Shown in pieces: positions 11,990 to 26,900 of a stretch of DNA of 64,000 nucleotides; the stretch's first letter is position 1, and the number at the start of each line of letters is the position of its first letter. The notes below the pieces were generated by a model. That model ran no database searches and was not told the origin of the DNA. It saw nothing but the letters and a program-made list of their open reading frames with translations. The stretch spans positions 902,180-966,179 of the forward strand of contig JAQJVL010000291.1 in NCBI GenBank assembly GCA_035578905.1, in the 5' to 3' direction. The stretch is from Stictocephala bisonia. Its lineage: Eukaryota > Arthropoda > Insecta > Hemiptera > Membracidae. Both the position numbers and the translations under genes were made by a program.

Positions 11990-14900
11990 GTAAAATTGCT
12001 TAAATTAGGTATTAGCTATTTATGTTTGTTAATAAGAGACTACATTTAGGAATTTTAATTAATTGTAATCGATTACAAAATTTGTTGGAAAAATAGGTGT
12101 GTTCATTTCAAGTACTTGTGGCTAAAATACTGACCACAAAGCGAAAATACTAAACGTCAAAGCAAAAGTTTGTAAATTTATAGTGAGCACACAACCAAAC
12201 ACTGGTGGTTAACATTTTAACCAGTAACCTACAGTTAATCAACACGTTGAGGGCTAAGCCTGAAATGACAAAATTCATTCTAATCCTAAAAAAAACACAC
12301 TAATAAACAGAAAACACTTATGGGAAGCGAAAACACTTCCGAACTTGTGACTAACGCACACAAATATCAATAGGTTCGTATACAAGGGCCTGACAACGTA
12401 ATGTCCTACCTCTACGAGATCCAATTTCACACTGATGAATCAACCATGCAACTACAAATGGCGGCAAAACCCGCCGCCAGGATGCGTGGAGGGTCCGCCG
12501 GTGCGGATTTATCCACGTGTAGCCACCAGCGTGTTGATAAACATAGGCCTGCATAATTTACTGTGAAACATTTAGGTAAACTGCGTTGATATACGTGGCA
12601 ACATGGCAAATGCAAAATTATTCTGCTTGGTTTTGTTGACATTTCAATTAGTCGAATACAGTACTCGAAACAAAAACTCGATATCATATTACATATCGCT
12701 GTAACCAATAATTAATGTAGAATCCATCGATATCAAAATCTTTGTTGTAACTTGACAGATGTGTCACATATTAACAGTTGTTTGCGCCCGTGCATCAACA
12801 ACGGAAAAACACGCTTTGTCACTACAGAAGCACAATCTAACGACGGGTAGCAGCGCCTTGTCAATACAAGAGTTAATTAAGTTTTTATCTTTGTCCCAAG
12901 ATATGCCACTATTACCATTCTTTACAATTTTTTTCTGTTTATGCCAGTGATATTTTTAACTTAGTATACAGACGTTGTCATGGGGCAATGGTCCAAACCC
13001 CACAAGCAAATTTTAGTGGACCTTCTGGGATTTTATCCTGCAACTTTCTACTTAAGAATCAGAAGTACTAACCACTAAGCCAGTAAAAGGTCATTTAGGA
13101 AAAAGGCAATTTTACCCAACTGAAACTGGTCTTGACTTTTTATTTATTTTTTTTTACAGAAGTTGTAGGCCTACTTTACATATTAGGCCTACCACTTTGC
13201 CATATTTTATTAGTAACCACATTTATAGCATATAGTACCAAGTTTTTAACTTGGTGGTTATGTCTTCATCAGTATCTCAAATGAAATATAAGCTGATCAC
13301 CATCAATAGTGTAGTGAATCATTTAGATTAAACTAGGACTATTATTTTGTTACAGGAGAGGACATCGCTTTTTTGCTGTGTCTCATTTGCCACCTCACAG
13401 GACAATGAATTTATTTTTAAAACGAAGGTTCATTAAAAGGTAGGCGTAATTTTACTCTTATGAAATATTTGTATTGAAAACTACTAAACAGGAATAAAAC
13501 TACAAGTTAAATTTTATTTGTTACCGGTTCAAGTCTTGATGAATCTAATGCACCTTTTGGTAGTGATCAGCCAGAAACGTATTAAAACCAGGTAGGTTCG
13601 AAATGAAATATATTAATCATAATGACACAGGTATTTCACAGAGGGTTGAAAAAAATAATTTATTCATTTATTGCCTAAAAGAGTTCCTTTATCAACTGTT
13701 CATAAAAATAATGTATTTAGTAAACATTAATATGGTGAATAAAACTTTCTTGACAGGAATGTTACATGTGCTAGAGTTCACCACATGAAAGCGATCTAAT
13801 AATGATGATACAGAGTTGTCAAGTTCTCATTCTGGCTAAATATTTGACTTTTATGCAGTTTCTAGAATTTTCACATATTTTGAATGTTTTATCATCAGTA
13901 GGTAGAATCAGGTCTATAGTTTCCGTCAGCATACTTTTTATTCAGTGAAAAACAGGTTTTGTACAACTATTTCTTGGTAAAAAACGATTTTTTCACATTT
14001 GAAGTCAACCTCCTTAATTGATAAACTCATATTTCACAAGGTTTTCAACAATAAATCATATTTTCAGAAGCGTTTAAATAATTTGTATGATAACCCAATT
14101 TCTAATTTAGTAGGACTCTCGTTGTTTTCGTTTTTTATTTTCTGTGATGAAGTTTTAAGATTAGTAAATATCATCAGCAATACAGAAATTACTTTTTGCA
14201 TAAATGCTTGTAAATCAAGTTTATTCGCTTGGTCATATAATTAGAATAAATATGAAGAAAAATGCCATTAATAATTTAGTTCTAATATCACATTGTACTT
14301 TATTTAATTCCAACACTTAAAACAAGTTTAATACGCCTATATTAGTTGGCTAAGGCTTCGCACTGTGGAGGACCAAGGTTTGAATCTCCAACTATAAGTC
14401 GTTATTTCACTTGTTGAATAAAGTTCACATACAGACCACAGGCGTATATAAACTGACAAGTGAAGTTTTTTTATCAAATTAACATATTTCAACTACTTAC
14501 TTTAAAAGTTAAGAACATTATTCAAGATTGGTATTCATCACTGAGCAAATAAAGTTATAGACAAACCACTAAGTAAATAAAATAACTGGAATAAGGACAG
14601 AATGGCGAGACAAGTCAGCTCGTCAATGTTCCTGATAACAGGGAGAGAAATGGCTTTCAGGGGTATTGAACCAAACCAAATATTTTCATGTGGTTATCAA
14701 TAGTCCTGCTAGTTATAGTTTGCGATTTTTAATATTACACGTATTTAAAATCAAATCATCTTTAGTTCTGTACATACATACAAAAATAGTGTCATCAAAT
14801 CAATACATCAAATTTTCATAATTTCCATCAAATCAATTTAAAACTAACAATAGATATACATAAATTCTACAGAAAGGTCATAAGCTAAAATCTATCAAAA

Positions 14901-17900
14901 TTGAGCATATCTATATATTTACATGATTATTGAATTTTATGCAAGATCTTTTAAGTTACAAATAATGTACAAATTAACAAAAAATGTTGTAACCCTCAAA
15001 CAACAACATTAAAAAAATAAAAAAATAAACATGTATAAGAGCTTAATAGCTTTATATAGTTACAAGAGTACAGATATAATTTTTACAATTTTAACCCTTA
15101 AAATGGTAGTTGTTCAATTTTGAATGTCGCTTATGCTCATCGTATTTCATGCCATATAGTATGTTCAGTCTAACTTAGCGAAGATATCTAGGTACCATTG
15201 AAAATAGAGCAAGTTTATCTCTCTGATCAGCTCACTTTTATTTTGATCCTCTTTATTTGCAGACGTAATTGTTGATGTAATACGCTAATAAGCGAATGCT
15301 GGTACGTTTGTTGGTATTTACAAATATAAAAATAAATTTTAAATTTTATAAAAACTATCCAACCCTTTATATTTTCTAAAAGTAGACCAAATTTAGCAAC
15401 TTTTGGCTATCTTGGATTATAAAATGCTTAATACTTTATTATTTCCTAGGTATGGTCCCCATTTTTTACAAATGTTTTAATTTTATTTTCTTATTATTTT
15501 ACTCATAGTAAACATATACATTTTTATCAAGGTTAAACATATTTTTATAGTATTCTTTGCTATTTCATGATAAAAATTGTGTTTAAATTTATAGTATTTG
15601 AATATTTTATAGATGTTTAATAAATTTTTCAAAATACGCTTGCGACACTGTGAAAAATGGCTCACCACTACAGAAATTTTAACTGCCACTTCGTGTGAAG
15701 ATAACTCTATATAATTTCACTATAAATTTGTTCTGTCATGTTTACAATAAATTTCTTGTAGCTCAACATTTTGATATTTCGACAACCCTGTAGTCTACTA
15801 ATGAGTCAAACTATCGATGTTTGACTGTACAATGTAATACAATGTACAATAAATGTTAGCTATGCATATTATTAATTTGTTAATACTCCTGAAAATATCA
15901 TATTTACATAGTAGTTCTAAGTCTTATTGATTAATGATGTTTCCTTTTCATCACTTAAAAATAAAGAAGGAAAACAGATTAATTATTTGCTGATTTTTGC
16001 TGACAAGATTTTGAATAGCTGGCCAACAATATAACATAATATTGTACAATGATGTCACAAAATAGTCATTTGAGTCCAACTACAAAATCCTTACACATTA
16101 TATGTGAAGCTGTTGATAAAGCAACTCCTACCTTATTTCTTGATCTATTTTAATGTCAAAAAATGTCCCCAAATTCATAGTTGTGCATAAAGGTATTCTT
16201 TATTAAATATATTCAACCTGAATTGCATGGGAGTGTATTTTTCAACCTGAATCAAAGTGTGTATATTTTGGCCATAAGAATAACATAATTAGAGAATTAA
16301 AATAGCAGAAAAGTAACAGCTGTTCAAATTTAAATAATAATGTTCATTCACTTTAACAGCTGTTTGAATGTAAACAGTGATATTTATAACATTTACGAGG
16401 TTATAGATGTTTTAGTTGAGAGATTAAGCTTGGTTATATCTAGTGACATTTTTGTTTAATCCATACATATAAAAAAGCAAATTCATATCTGTCAGTTTGT
16501 CCTTTATGTACTTCTAAAAAACACTTCATCAGATCATCATGAAATTTTGGTAAGTTATATATTTTTCCCAGGGAAGGTTTTTAAACCATGGTTTCCTTCA
16601 CATCCGACTATAGAGCTCTGCCTCGCTGTCCTTTAAAGTTTCATCCTTTAAAGTATGTTAACCTAATGTAGTTATTTAATTAAATCATCAGAAAGATGGA
16701 TAGGTTGAAGGGTTAGAAGCCAGGTATATTAGAATGGCTGGTACTTCACCTTTCATGCATTTGGGATTTCATAAAATTCATGAATTTAAGCCTACATCAT
16801 TCATAAATTCATAATTCATAATAAATTCATGATTCGTAATTCAATTCATAAATTCATGACTTACAAACAATCACCAATGAATTAAGAAAGAGAAGGTACA
16901 TTCACATTGTCACACTAGGAATGTTAGAAAATGTAAGATAGGGTTTTGAGTCCAGGCTTTCTACTTTCAAGAAGTGAATGATAACTTCATCTGACTTCAA
17001 TATTTCAAGTACTTCATCTAAGTAAAACTAAGATGACTTTTCAAGCTTTTTACCGCTCTAATATTAAATATAAGTGAGAAATTTTGACAAAAACTACATT
17101 TTCAATTTGCCACCAAATTGGATAGGGTGACATTAGAGATCTCTAATTTACGCTATTCTTTTTCTGTTCTTAATAACTTAAATAAGATGTAACTTGATTA
17201 AGGATCCTACAAGAAAAGTTTGACTTACACTCCAACTACCCAATTCCCAGGAGAGGGAATGAAATGTTTCATTAAACAAAATTCCTCGGTTGGTCATGTA
17301 AAAATTCACATTATCTCCATTTGAAAAAAGTAATGGGATGGATGACTTAAAGGACACTGTGTTTTTTGTTTATATGTATCAATATAAGTGTGAAGCCACA
17401 CCGTTAAGTAATTTTCAGTTATATTTTGTTATATTATTTTACACATTTCATGTCAACTTTATGTGTGATATATTTATTTTCACAATATAGTACTTTTAAC
17501 ATACTAACACATTTTAGACCTAAAAGAATAATGTGTTTGTAATAATATTTGCTGTTCACACCTGTATAAGTATGTCAGTGCATGCAAAATGTTCAATTCA
17601 TTCTGGCCATGTGAGCTTTTTAGTTGACAAACACTGCCAGTTTGAGTCTATAATTACCTGCACATTTAGTGGTGATAATTTTGCTCATCGCAAGCTGTTA
17701 TCAGCCTGCCATCGCTGTACACATATTAAATAAGCTTAAATTCTTTGTTTCCCTTAAAGTTAATTAGTATTCTCAGATTAGGCCAAACAATTCCAGATTG
17801 TTTGTTAACATTGTCGTATATTTACTACATAGTGAGTCACCAGTATTTGTGTTGTATTGAAGGTTAAGTTGGTAAACCATATATGATGGTACTTACTACT

Positions 17901-20900
17901 ACAAGTGCCGTGGCTGCTGTATTGGCCATTCCTCTGTCTCTCTTGTACTTTTGGGTTACTGATCAGTAAGTACGCACTCAGTAATGAGCAGATTACTATA
18001 AATAAAATAAATAATACACTTGTGGTCTCATTTTTTTAATTTTAGATGCTGTGTAAAATATTACAAAAATGCACTTAATTGGTATTTCAGCACATTTCGT
18101 TTTTATTGTTATAAGTACATAGCAGAGTTTTTTTATCAGTAGAAAAATACTGTTTGTTTTATAATTAAGATTTACAGAAAATAATATTAATATTACTTGC
18201 TAAACAGTAAATAATAACTTTATTTATTTATTAAAATAATAATTTTAAATTTTCATAGATTTACAAGCTTTTAAAACTGCTTGTGAAATTGTACTAATTT
18301 TAGTGCGTACAATATAATTAATGAATCTATATAGCAGTTTAACTATAAACAAATTCAGTAGCATTGAACATACTGGCAGCCAAGCACATAAAATTACATG
18401 TAATAGAACAGTAAAATTTAAAATAAAAATTACTAAGCATTAAGAATTTATAATAAAAAATAAATATTATAGATAAAACAAACACTCCAGTAAATAAATT
18501 TTGAAAAAATGTGGAACGCTTCACGATTTTGCGTTGATGAAGAAAAAAAAAAACTAAAATCGTGAAGCGTTCCACATTTTTACAAAATAAAAAATTATTT
18601 ACTGGAGTGTTTGTTTTATTCATAACATGTAATAAATCCAGTAAGAAAAGAACTTGAAAAATGATAAAAATTAATGCTCATTTTTAAAGTTTTAAAATTA
18701 TGACAGCTTGTATAGCCTAGGCAAAAAAAAAAAAAAAAAAAAAAACTTGTTGCATTTATTTAATTTGTAAATTTCATTGTTTCAGGATATGTGTTGGGAC
18801 ATTTATATTAGCTCTAGTCTGTTTCCTTTTGATCTTTGTTGGTGTTCCTGTGGTTTTCCGATACTCATATAGTGTGCAGTGTAATCTGCTGTTTCTTAAT
18901 TTTGGTAAGTTTTGTTTTTGATTATTTTGAATAATTTTTCTATTCATTCAGTAAAAGTATGTATAGTAAATAATTTTTACTTTATAATAGAAATAATAGT
19001 TACAGTACCACTTTGCTCAAATGTGTTATGATTTTAAAAATTAATCTAAATTGTAAAAATATTCAATGCTGGTCTTTGTGTTTTTATAATATGTTATAAA
19101 ATAATAAATATAATATGCTGTCTTTATTATGAGTTACCAGAGCTCTCAGCACTGGGTGGCTGGTGACTTATTACCTTACAATAGCAGGTAATAATACAAA
19201 TAGTTTATTTGTAGCAGTATTGGGTACCATATATCGATATTATTATCCAATTAGTTTTTAATGATTTGTTAATTAGCCATTACCATTGGCACACATGTAC
19301 GTTAGGGCAATTGTAATAAATACAAGTTTGACATCAATGCAATGGCTGACACACCAGTATTATACAAGGTTTTCTTCAAACATTTTATTCCAGTAATGTA
19401 GAGTATTTCTGAAGCCAGAGCATTAAATATTCAAAATTATGCTGTGTTGCGATTATATCGTAATAATTTACGTTTGGTGTATTAAGCACTATTTTATTAT
19501 AAAAAATATATTTAATTGTGAAACTAAATTGAAAAAGGAAATCACACAAGTTTTAAAAATTAATAGTAGAAACTGGGTTATTAAAAAATAGTCTTGGGAT
19601 AGTTAAATTTTTTTGTCTAAAATATTCAACCTTTATGATAACTAAAATGTATGAATTTAAGCCTACATCCTAATATTACAGAATAAAACATGGTTGTTAT
19701 ATCAATTTTGAATCACCAAAAGTTGCTGTTTTAAACTGTTTAAGTGTCCATAGATTAGAAACTGCTAGTATTACGGGGAAAATGCAAATAATAAAATAGT
19801 TTTAAAATTACATTTCTATCAGCAATGGTCATTAAATACAAAATGTTTCGTAAGAAAATTAAGTTTCCATCAGTTTAGAAAACGGCGGATTTAAAAAAAT
19901 TCCTTAATGCATATTTTAATAATGAGGTAAAAGGAGGTGAAGTTTCCTATTTAAGGTTTAAATTCCTATAAAAAGATCCCAATAGTGGTACACTTAAAAA
20001 AATCACTCTAAGTAGGGTGTTGTGATATATAACTATATAACTTCTCCAATTTACAATTGGAATTTACAATTGTAATATTCAAATATATAATATTGTATGG
20101 ATTTCAATGTCATCTACCAATGTACAACGTTCAACGTTAGATTTTTAACCATTTTAAATATTTTTTAGTAGATTTGATCGTAATAGATCAAAATTGTTAC
20201 TTAAAAACTGTTGTATGAACAATAATAAACTACAAAAATAAACTACAATAATAAAAAAAAATAAACTACAATAAAGTTTCAATATAATCTGATCAGGAGT
20301 TTTTAGTGTAGAAACTTTTAAGGTCGATGTTTCTAAGGTCAAACATTAGAAATCACGCTCTTTTTTTATTCTACCCATGATTAAAAAAACTGTTAAAAGA
20401 TAAAAATGTTCCTTTTACACACAAAAGCGCAGGAATAAACAAGGAAAATTTTAATTTCATTTGTATTTTTCTAGTGTAATTAGTTTCTTCATAGTGATGT
20501 TTCAAACTCGAGTGTTTATAGGTTTTTTTTCAACAGTAGGCAGCACCTTTCCCATGATTTGTTATTGATGTCGCTGGAACAGACATCAATACGGCAACGT
20601 TGCTTTGTTTTGCCCGATCTGATCCTCGGTAGAAGTGCCGCCGCCATTTCACGCGCCGCTACACACTGCCCTGTGCGTTTGGTTATTAATTCATATAAAT
20701 TCATACAAGTATGTTATGTAAACGTTCGTATGTATTTTAAATAATGGTATTGTGATGTACAAAACGAAGTTCTATGCTATTTCGTAGGCCTACTTTTTAC
20801 TAGAAAAAATGTTTTATATTTTCCATAAGAACATTTTTGTTAATTAATCAAAGTTCATAAAACTCTGATTAATTAATTAAAGTTCATAAGTTAGTGAAAT

Positions 20901-23900
20901 AATTCATAAATGTCCTATTAAAGTTTCAATATAATCTGATCAGGGGTTTTTAGTGTAGAAACTTTTAAAGTCGATGTTTCAGTAAAGAGCTTTAGAAATC
21001 ACGCTCTTTTTTTATTCTACCCATGATTAAAAAAACTGTTAAAAGATAAAAATGTTCCTTTTACACACAAAAGCGCAGGAATAAACAAGGAAAATTTTAA
21101 TGTCATTTGTATTTTTCTAGTCTAATTAGTTTCTTCATAGTGATGTTTCAAACTCGAGTGTTTATAGTTTTTTCTTCAACAGTAGGCAGCACCTTTCCCA
21201 TGATTTGTTATTTCTAGTAACCTTGTTATCAGTAGTCAGACTTAATGACCTATTCAGCTGAATAGTGAAGTGAAACTACTGCCTTTATTAAGTTTTCAGC
21301 CATTAATAAAACAATAAATAACACGTACATGCAGTATGTACACAGAATATTGTAAACTCAACACAGTAAACATAAAAAGAATATAAACAGAAAGAAATAG
21401 AAGAATTGAAGGCTTTGCCGATCTCATGACATTTTATAATCTTCGATATGGCTACTTGGCTGGCTTGATTTGGTGGCCATTAATGTGAACCGTGTTTAGG
21501 TTGTGGCTCTCTATTTTTATTTATAACTTCCATCGTCTTCGGGTGGAACAATGGCGATCTAGATGTGTGGAAGAATCTAGGACAGGACCTTAACACTTTG
21601 GGTGTGGATCCCATATTTTTACGGATTAGCGTAACTTCAGAAGAATGCGGATTCCGTAGCTTTACACTACTGTTTTTAGCCAGACTGATTGAGTTGTAGC
21701 CGCTAAACTGCACTACTTTTTTCTGCACGTTTCAGAATCATTATTTAGTGAGTGTACTCTATTGCAAAGTGTAAATAGACCATGTAAATAAAAAACAAGT
21801 ATTTGATTAGCACTGATTTTTACTTATTTTTTATGAATAGGGCAGTAAAGTTACGTTAAAAATTATTTTGTATGCTCAATTGCCCTTGGTTTGATTTTTG
21901 TCGATAAAACACTATTACTAAAAAACTTATATTATGATATCTAAAACAAGGTGATTTTTAATTTTATAGTGATAAAAAGAAGAATAAATATAGAATCCAG
22001 GCATATTAGTAGAAATGTTCTATGTTTAATGGTTTTAAATCTATGAATTTTTAAAAAGTACCAAAAATGGCCAGCATTCTTCAAATGGCATTTGTATTTA
22101 GGACCAGCACTCAAAGTGTTAAAGGAAGTTTTAGAGTCTGACCTAGTCCGATTTAGTTCTTGAAATATTAAGTAGTTAAGCCCTAGATCTATAGTTCATT
22201 TATAGACTGCATGTCATTGAATGGCTAGAGTCTCGTGAATTGTGAAAAAAATCACTTCTGAATTTAGGAGTGGGAACAAGCACTGTAAGTGATAACAACA
22301 TTTACATAACAAATCTTTATTTATGCTCTGTTTATTAACAATATAGTAAATGTCAGCCTATATTGTAGCTTTAGGTTATCAACTTTATTTAAAGAATCAA
22401 TATAATATCGCCACTTTGATCCGAATTGCCACACGCCTATTCTACTGAGGGCCATAGCCACTTCTATGGGCAATAAGCTTGTTGAGGCATGATGCTAGTT
22501 GACAACAATCATTCATCGTAGTCCAATAAAACTGCTGATATGTACAAAGTGCAACAGCTCTATTTACATTCCCCTTGTTTTGGTTTTCATGCTAATATTA
22601 TTGTTAATTGTGTTCCTTTACTAAATCAGTATTTGCCTTTTTATTAAGAAAGTCCAAATGTTTCAGTGAATATTCCAAATGTAGACTTTAAAAAACCGGC
22701 TAGTCTAGGATTGATTGGGGCAAGAAACCTTCATATCATCACCAGTGACAAAGTCAAAATCGGTGCTTGGTAAGTAACAAAAACTATCAACTATAGTTGT
22801 ACTTATTCTCTGAGAAGGAAATGGGCGTTTGTATAATCTTTTGCATCTCCATTGCAGATTCTTGCAATTGTTAGGATTTCTCTTTTGATTTGGTGCAAGT
22901 TTATTTCAGTTTTCTTTTTAGAGATGTAAATGTTTTTTATTTTAATATCCAAAAAAGATTTATTAACATATCTGTTGAATATTAATGCTTGATTTTTAAA
23001 GAGATGATGGTATAAAAATAAACTATACATACTAATAAGAAAAATATGTTGTATCATTTAAAGGCCCACTTCCAGGTCATGTTAAAATGTAAATAATAAT
23101 TAGGCATTTTTTACAAATAAGTAAACAATGTTTGAGATTATTGTTTACTTAATCTATTTTTAACCCTGGAAGTGCTGATTATTTTACTCTAAAGTGCCAG
23201 GCCTTTTTCACACAGATTTCTTTTAAAAATTATATAAAAAATAGAACTATTACCTGAAATGTAACATATTATTCTAAAACCGCTCCAACTTTACCTCTGA
23301 GGGGACCACGATATGGCAACATTGTATATCTTGAGCGCTTAGCTCCTTCCTGTCCCACGGCTAATTTGGGCCTTCACAAAAATAATAAAAGTGTTTTACG
23401 ACTTACAAAAATTGTATTTCCAACTAACAATAAAATAATAGTTTTTCTTCTAAGATTTATGATCCAAAAATAATTTTCCTGTGACAATTACTTACTTCAA
23501 TACGATGGTTTTTAGTTTCTAGTATGTTATATAAAATGGGAACACGCGGAAGCAGTTCTGTTATTCTTTGTAGTATATTTCGAACTTTCATTGTGAATAG
23601 ACTCATACTTAACATGTTATCCTATTATTGTGACATTAAGTAGTGGGTCCCTTAGTAAACATGAATAAAGTGAAAGAACGTGAAGAAATTGATAGATTTC
23701 AGTCCAGTTTATAAACGGTTTTACTTTATTGTAAAATTCACATAAATAGTTTTTATAAGTTAAAATTGTCCGATTGACTTCAGGCTTTATTTACTGATAT
23801 TTGTAATCAGTAAATAAAATACTTCCTAGTTAAACCCTAAAAAGTTTTTAGTTCACATTGAAAAAATAAATTTGTACCTTCCTACATTCTTTCCAATTGT

Positions 23901-26900
23901 GAATCACCGGACGTAAAAATGAGAGTAGGGCCGAGATGTTCTGGTGTGTGAAGTTGCCTATGTCAATTCTTCAGTTTAGCCCACAAACCTCAGAAGTAAA
24001 GCTAGAACGGCTGGATTGTACATATCAAAATGCTCACAATAAAATTGTAAATACGATTCAGAAATAAAATTAAAATCTACCCGAATTTTTTTTTAAAAAA
24101 GGGTGATTTAATTCCTTAGATGAAATTTTTTAAAAATATTTTCATTTTTTTGGGCTCCTTCAGTTTTTTATAAAAAGTTACTACACTATCAAAATTCCAA
24201 GATATACAAAAGATGCAACATTTTATACTAAAAAAAAATTATATATAATGATACTGTTTGTTTACAATAATAGATTTTTCTTATACAAAAAAATGCCAAA
24301 TGGTAAAATCATAAAATCAATAAAAAAAATGAGAGTTTATGTAAATAAAGTTTTCTGTTAACACTTTCGCTACTGTTGGTATTTGTGATAAAAATAATCA
24401 ATATTAGCATATTAAAAAAAATTTATACATATGTATACAATGTATATATCTTGATCATTATCCTCTTCTGATTCAAACAAACCAAATAAACAGTCTCGTA
24501 TCTGACTATAACGACTTAGTTCACTCATTTTACACACTCACTATTTACAACTTTCTAAGTAAAAAATATCTAAATTACACATAAAAGAATTACTAAAAAC
24601 TAAATTAAGCAAAGAAAAAGATAATCTACAATATTTACATCACAAAACTATCAATAAAATATACAAACTGTTTAGAAACGGGAGAATTAATAACTCACGA
24701 CTGACCGTCAGCTGTCACTGAACAAGAAACATATGTTTTGTTTGTAAAATCGGAAGAGTCTGAAATTAAACCAGCATAAATGAATGTCAAATATAACTCT
24801 TCTGCTTTAGTTATGTACAATAAATAACCGGATCGCACAATAAATAGTGAGGGTAGGGCGCATTTACAAAATCTCACGGCCCATGCTGTTAGCACTTTAT
24901 GAGGGCGTAATTATGGCACGGACTGTGACGTTGGCACTCTTAGAGTTAAAGGAAGAGTTCTAGCTAAAACTCATCCCTCTGATTTTATTAAATTAATCAT
25001 AAAAAAACATGGTCAATTGTGTTTTATAATTTTTGTTTGTTTTGAAGAAAGAATTTTGCCTGTTCAGTCCAATGAATGAATTAAATTAAAAAATCGTTCT
25101 CAAAAAATACTTGAAACTATGAATAGTTTCATGAAACAAACTGCATTCTTGACTTCCAGTGATCTGCAGAATAAGAGATCAGTTTCTATGAATCTAACTC
25201 ATGTTGGTTGTGTGAATAGTGTGAATAAAAATGTCTTTTTTTATTCACTGAAACAGACAAAATATAAAAGACAAACTTTTGTCTTTAGCCACCTCATGCC
25301 ACAGGAGGTGTTCTTGGAACTATCATCAAATCTCTTGACACATAAACAGTGTTTTATGGAAACAGAGTATAACACAATCTTAACACGTTTATTTGTAAAA
25401 AGGTTTGCTGGTGATTGTAGGATGGCATAAAAGTTATCTCATGTTGAGATTAGGACAGTCAATGATTTTGCCATCGAAATGTGTTAATTCTGTTTTTCCT
25501 TGTTGGCAATTGAAGTGGGATGAAATGGGCCTTACCAATACTGTGGTGCAACATTGTTCTGGTTCTAGTAGCAGATAATACAAGCTTAGTTGGTATTTAC
25601 AGATACAAAATTATTTCCTAGTGAACAAGTTTATTTTAAGATTATTAATCCACAAAAGTGTGTAACACGAAGAAGTAACTTTCACAATGCCGAAACACCT
25701 TATACTAAGAAGAATATTATTACAGGCATATATTACCATTGAAGCACCAGTTGGAGGCAGTGGCTCACAGCTGGCTGTCCAGCGATAATGGACACAAACA
25801 GTACGATCGATGGATGCAGGAAGAGGTGACAATCATCTATTGCCATGGTAACGCTGGCAACCGTGCAAGTGACCACAGGGTACATCTTTACAAAATACTC
25901 AATCAGTTAAACTATCATGTTGTTGCTTTCGACTATAGAGGTAAGTAACTATTTATGTAGACAAATAAGTATTTTTTTTCTTACAACAATGATTGTCTTG
26001 ATATAGGCAAATATTTATTACACTACTAGTAAGTGAGGGTGAGAAGACATAATCGCAGTACCTGTACTGTGTATGGAAAATTACATTTAATTAGTTGGTA
26101 TTTTTTAACAGTTTTGAATTGAATTGAAAAAAAATCTTTACATGTGGGACATTAAGTACAGAAAACAGTATCACTTGACAATATACGTAATACGTAGTAC
26201 AAGTCTTTGAATTTGAATGATAATATTAGATTGTTTCAGTCTCTGATACTTTGAACAAACTGTTTAACTGAGTATATTGGATGTTCCACAAGTCAGGAGT
26301 TGAGTTTTAGTTTCAAGCCTCTCCAAGTTTGTTCCTTGTATTCTGCAGAGAGTAGATTGTAGAGTTTTGCTCCAATATACATTGGTTTTTTCTCAAACAG
26401 AGCTGTCTTTTGTCTTGCTGTAGGTATAATAGAAGAGTGTCTGGTATGTGGTTGTAGATTTTTGGTTTTGTTGGGAGTGCACAATGGGTCATCTATGCAC
26501 AATGAGGATCAATTCTTGGACATATATTGAAATTACAGTTTTAATTTTTAGCTTCTTAAAAGTGTTCCTTGCAGCCATCTTGTGGATGTAGGTTTGCAAG
26601 ACATCTAATGGCTGACTTTTGTGCAAAAAGGATTTGAGATATAGGCAGGAAGTTGCACCCTACACCGCAATTCCATATTGCAGATGTGTATCAAATAGTG
26701 CATGATATGCGACTTTCGCATTGCAGATACTTTTAACTCTTCTTATTTACAAAGAGGGCAGAGTTTAGTTTTTTACACAAGATGTCAGTGTGGTGTCCCC
26801 AGCTGAGGTTTGAGTTGATGGTTAGTCCCAGTAGGTCAGCTTTATTTACAGCATCAATGTGAGACAGTGCAGGTATGTTGACTCCTTTCCTGATGATTAA

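Larger units (their letters stand above)
13440..18785 (+). other. ABHD12 intron 2
   Basis: Holds a SINE relic (14343-14470), a degenerate dispersed repeat (16200-16640), a possible alternative first exon (17883-17965), a hairpin MITE (18475-18617) and a 22-base A tract (about 18723-18744). The rest is AT-rich without recognisable content. The end is a pyrimidine-rich TTTCATTGTTTCAG. Confidence 0.6.
18905..22666 (+). other. ABHD12 intron 3
   Basis: Contains the 295-bp direct repeat pair at 20272-20566 and 20919-21212. A motif at about 22108-22126 reads GCACTCAAAGTG/TTAA and looks like one end of a piggyBac-like element, but no matching partner was found. Otherwise AT-rich with nothing recognised. 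Confidence 0.55.

Noticed and set aside
12351..12708. Two minus-strand ORFs (67 and 93 aa) in intron 1
   Set aside because: No motif, no exon borders, overlapping in two frames over a GC-rich patch.
15092..15115. piggyBac-like end, TTAA/CCCTTAAAATGG
   Set aside because: No partner end found; TTAA is very common in this AT-rich sequence.
20272..21212. LTR pair of a small retrotransposon
   Set aside because: No TG..CA ends, primer-binding site, polypurine tract or target duplication seen.
22108..22126. Second piggyBac-like end, GCACTCAAAGTG/TTAA
   Set aside because: No matching opposite end within a sensible distance; a lone 16-bp resemblance is weak.
25119..25430. 103-aa plus-strand ORF in intron 4 as an ABHD12 exon
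   Set aside because: Exons 4 and 5 join perfectly in phase across the Trp codon, leaving no room for an insert, and the ORF has no splice borders.
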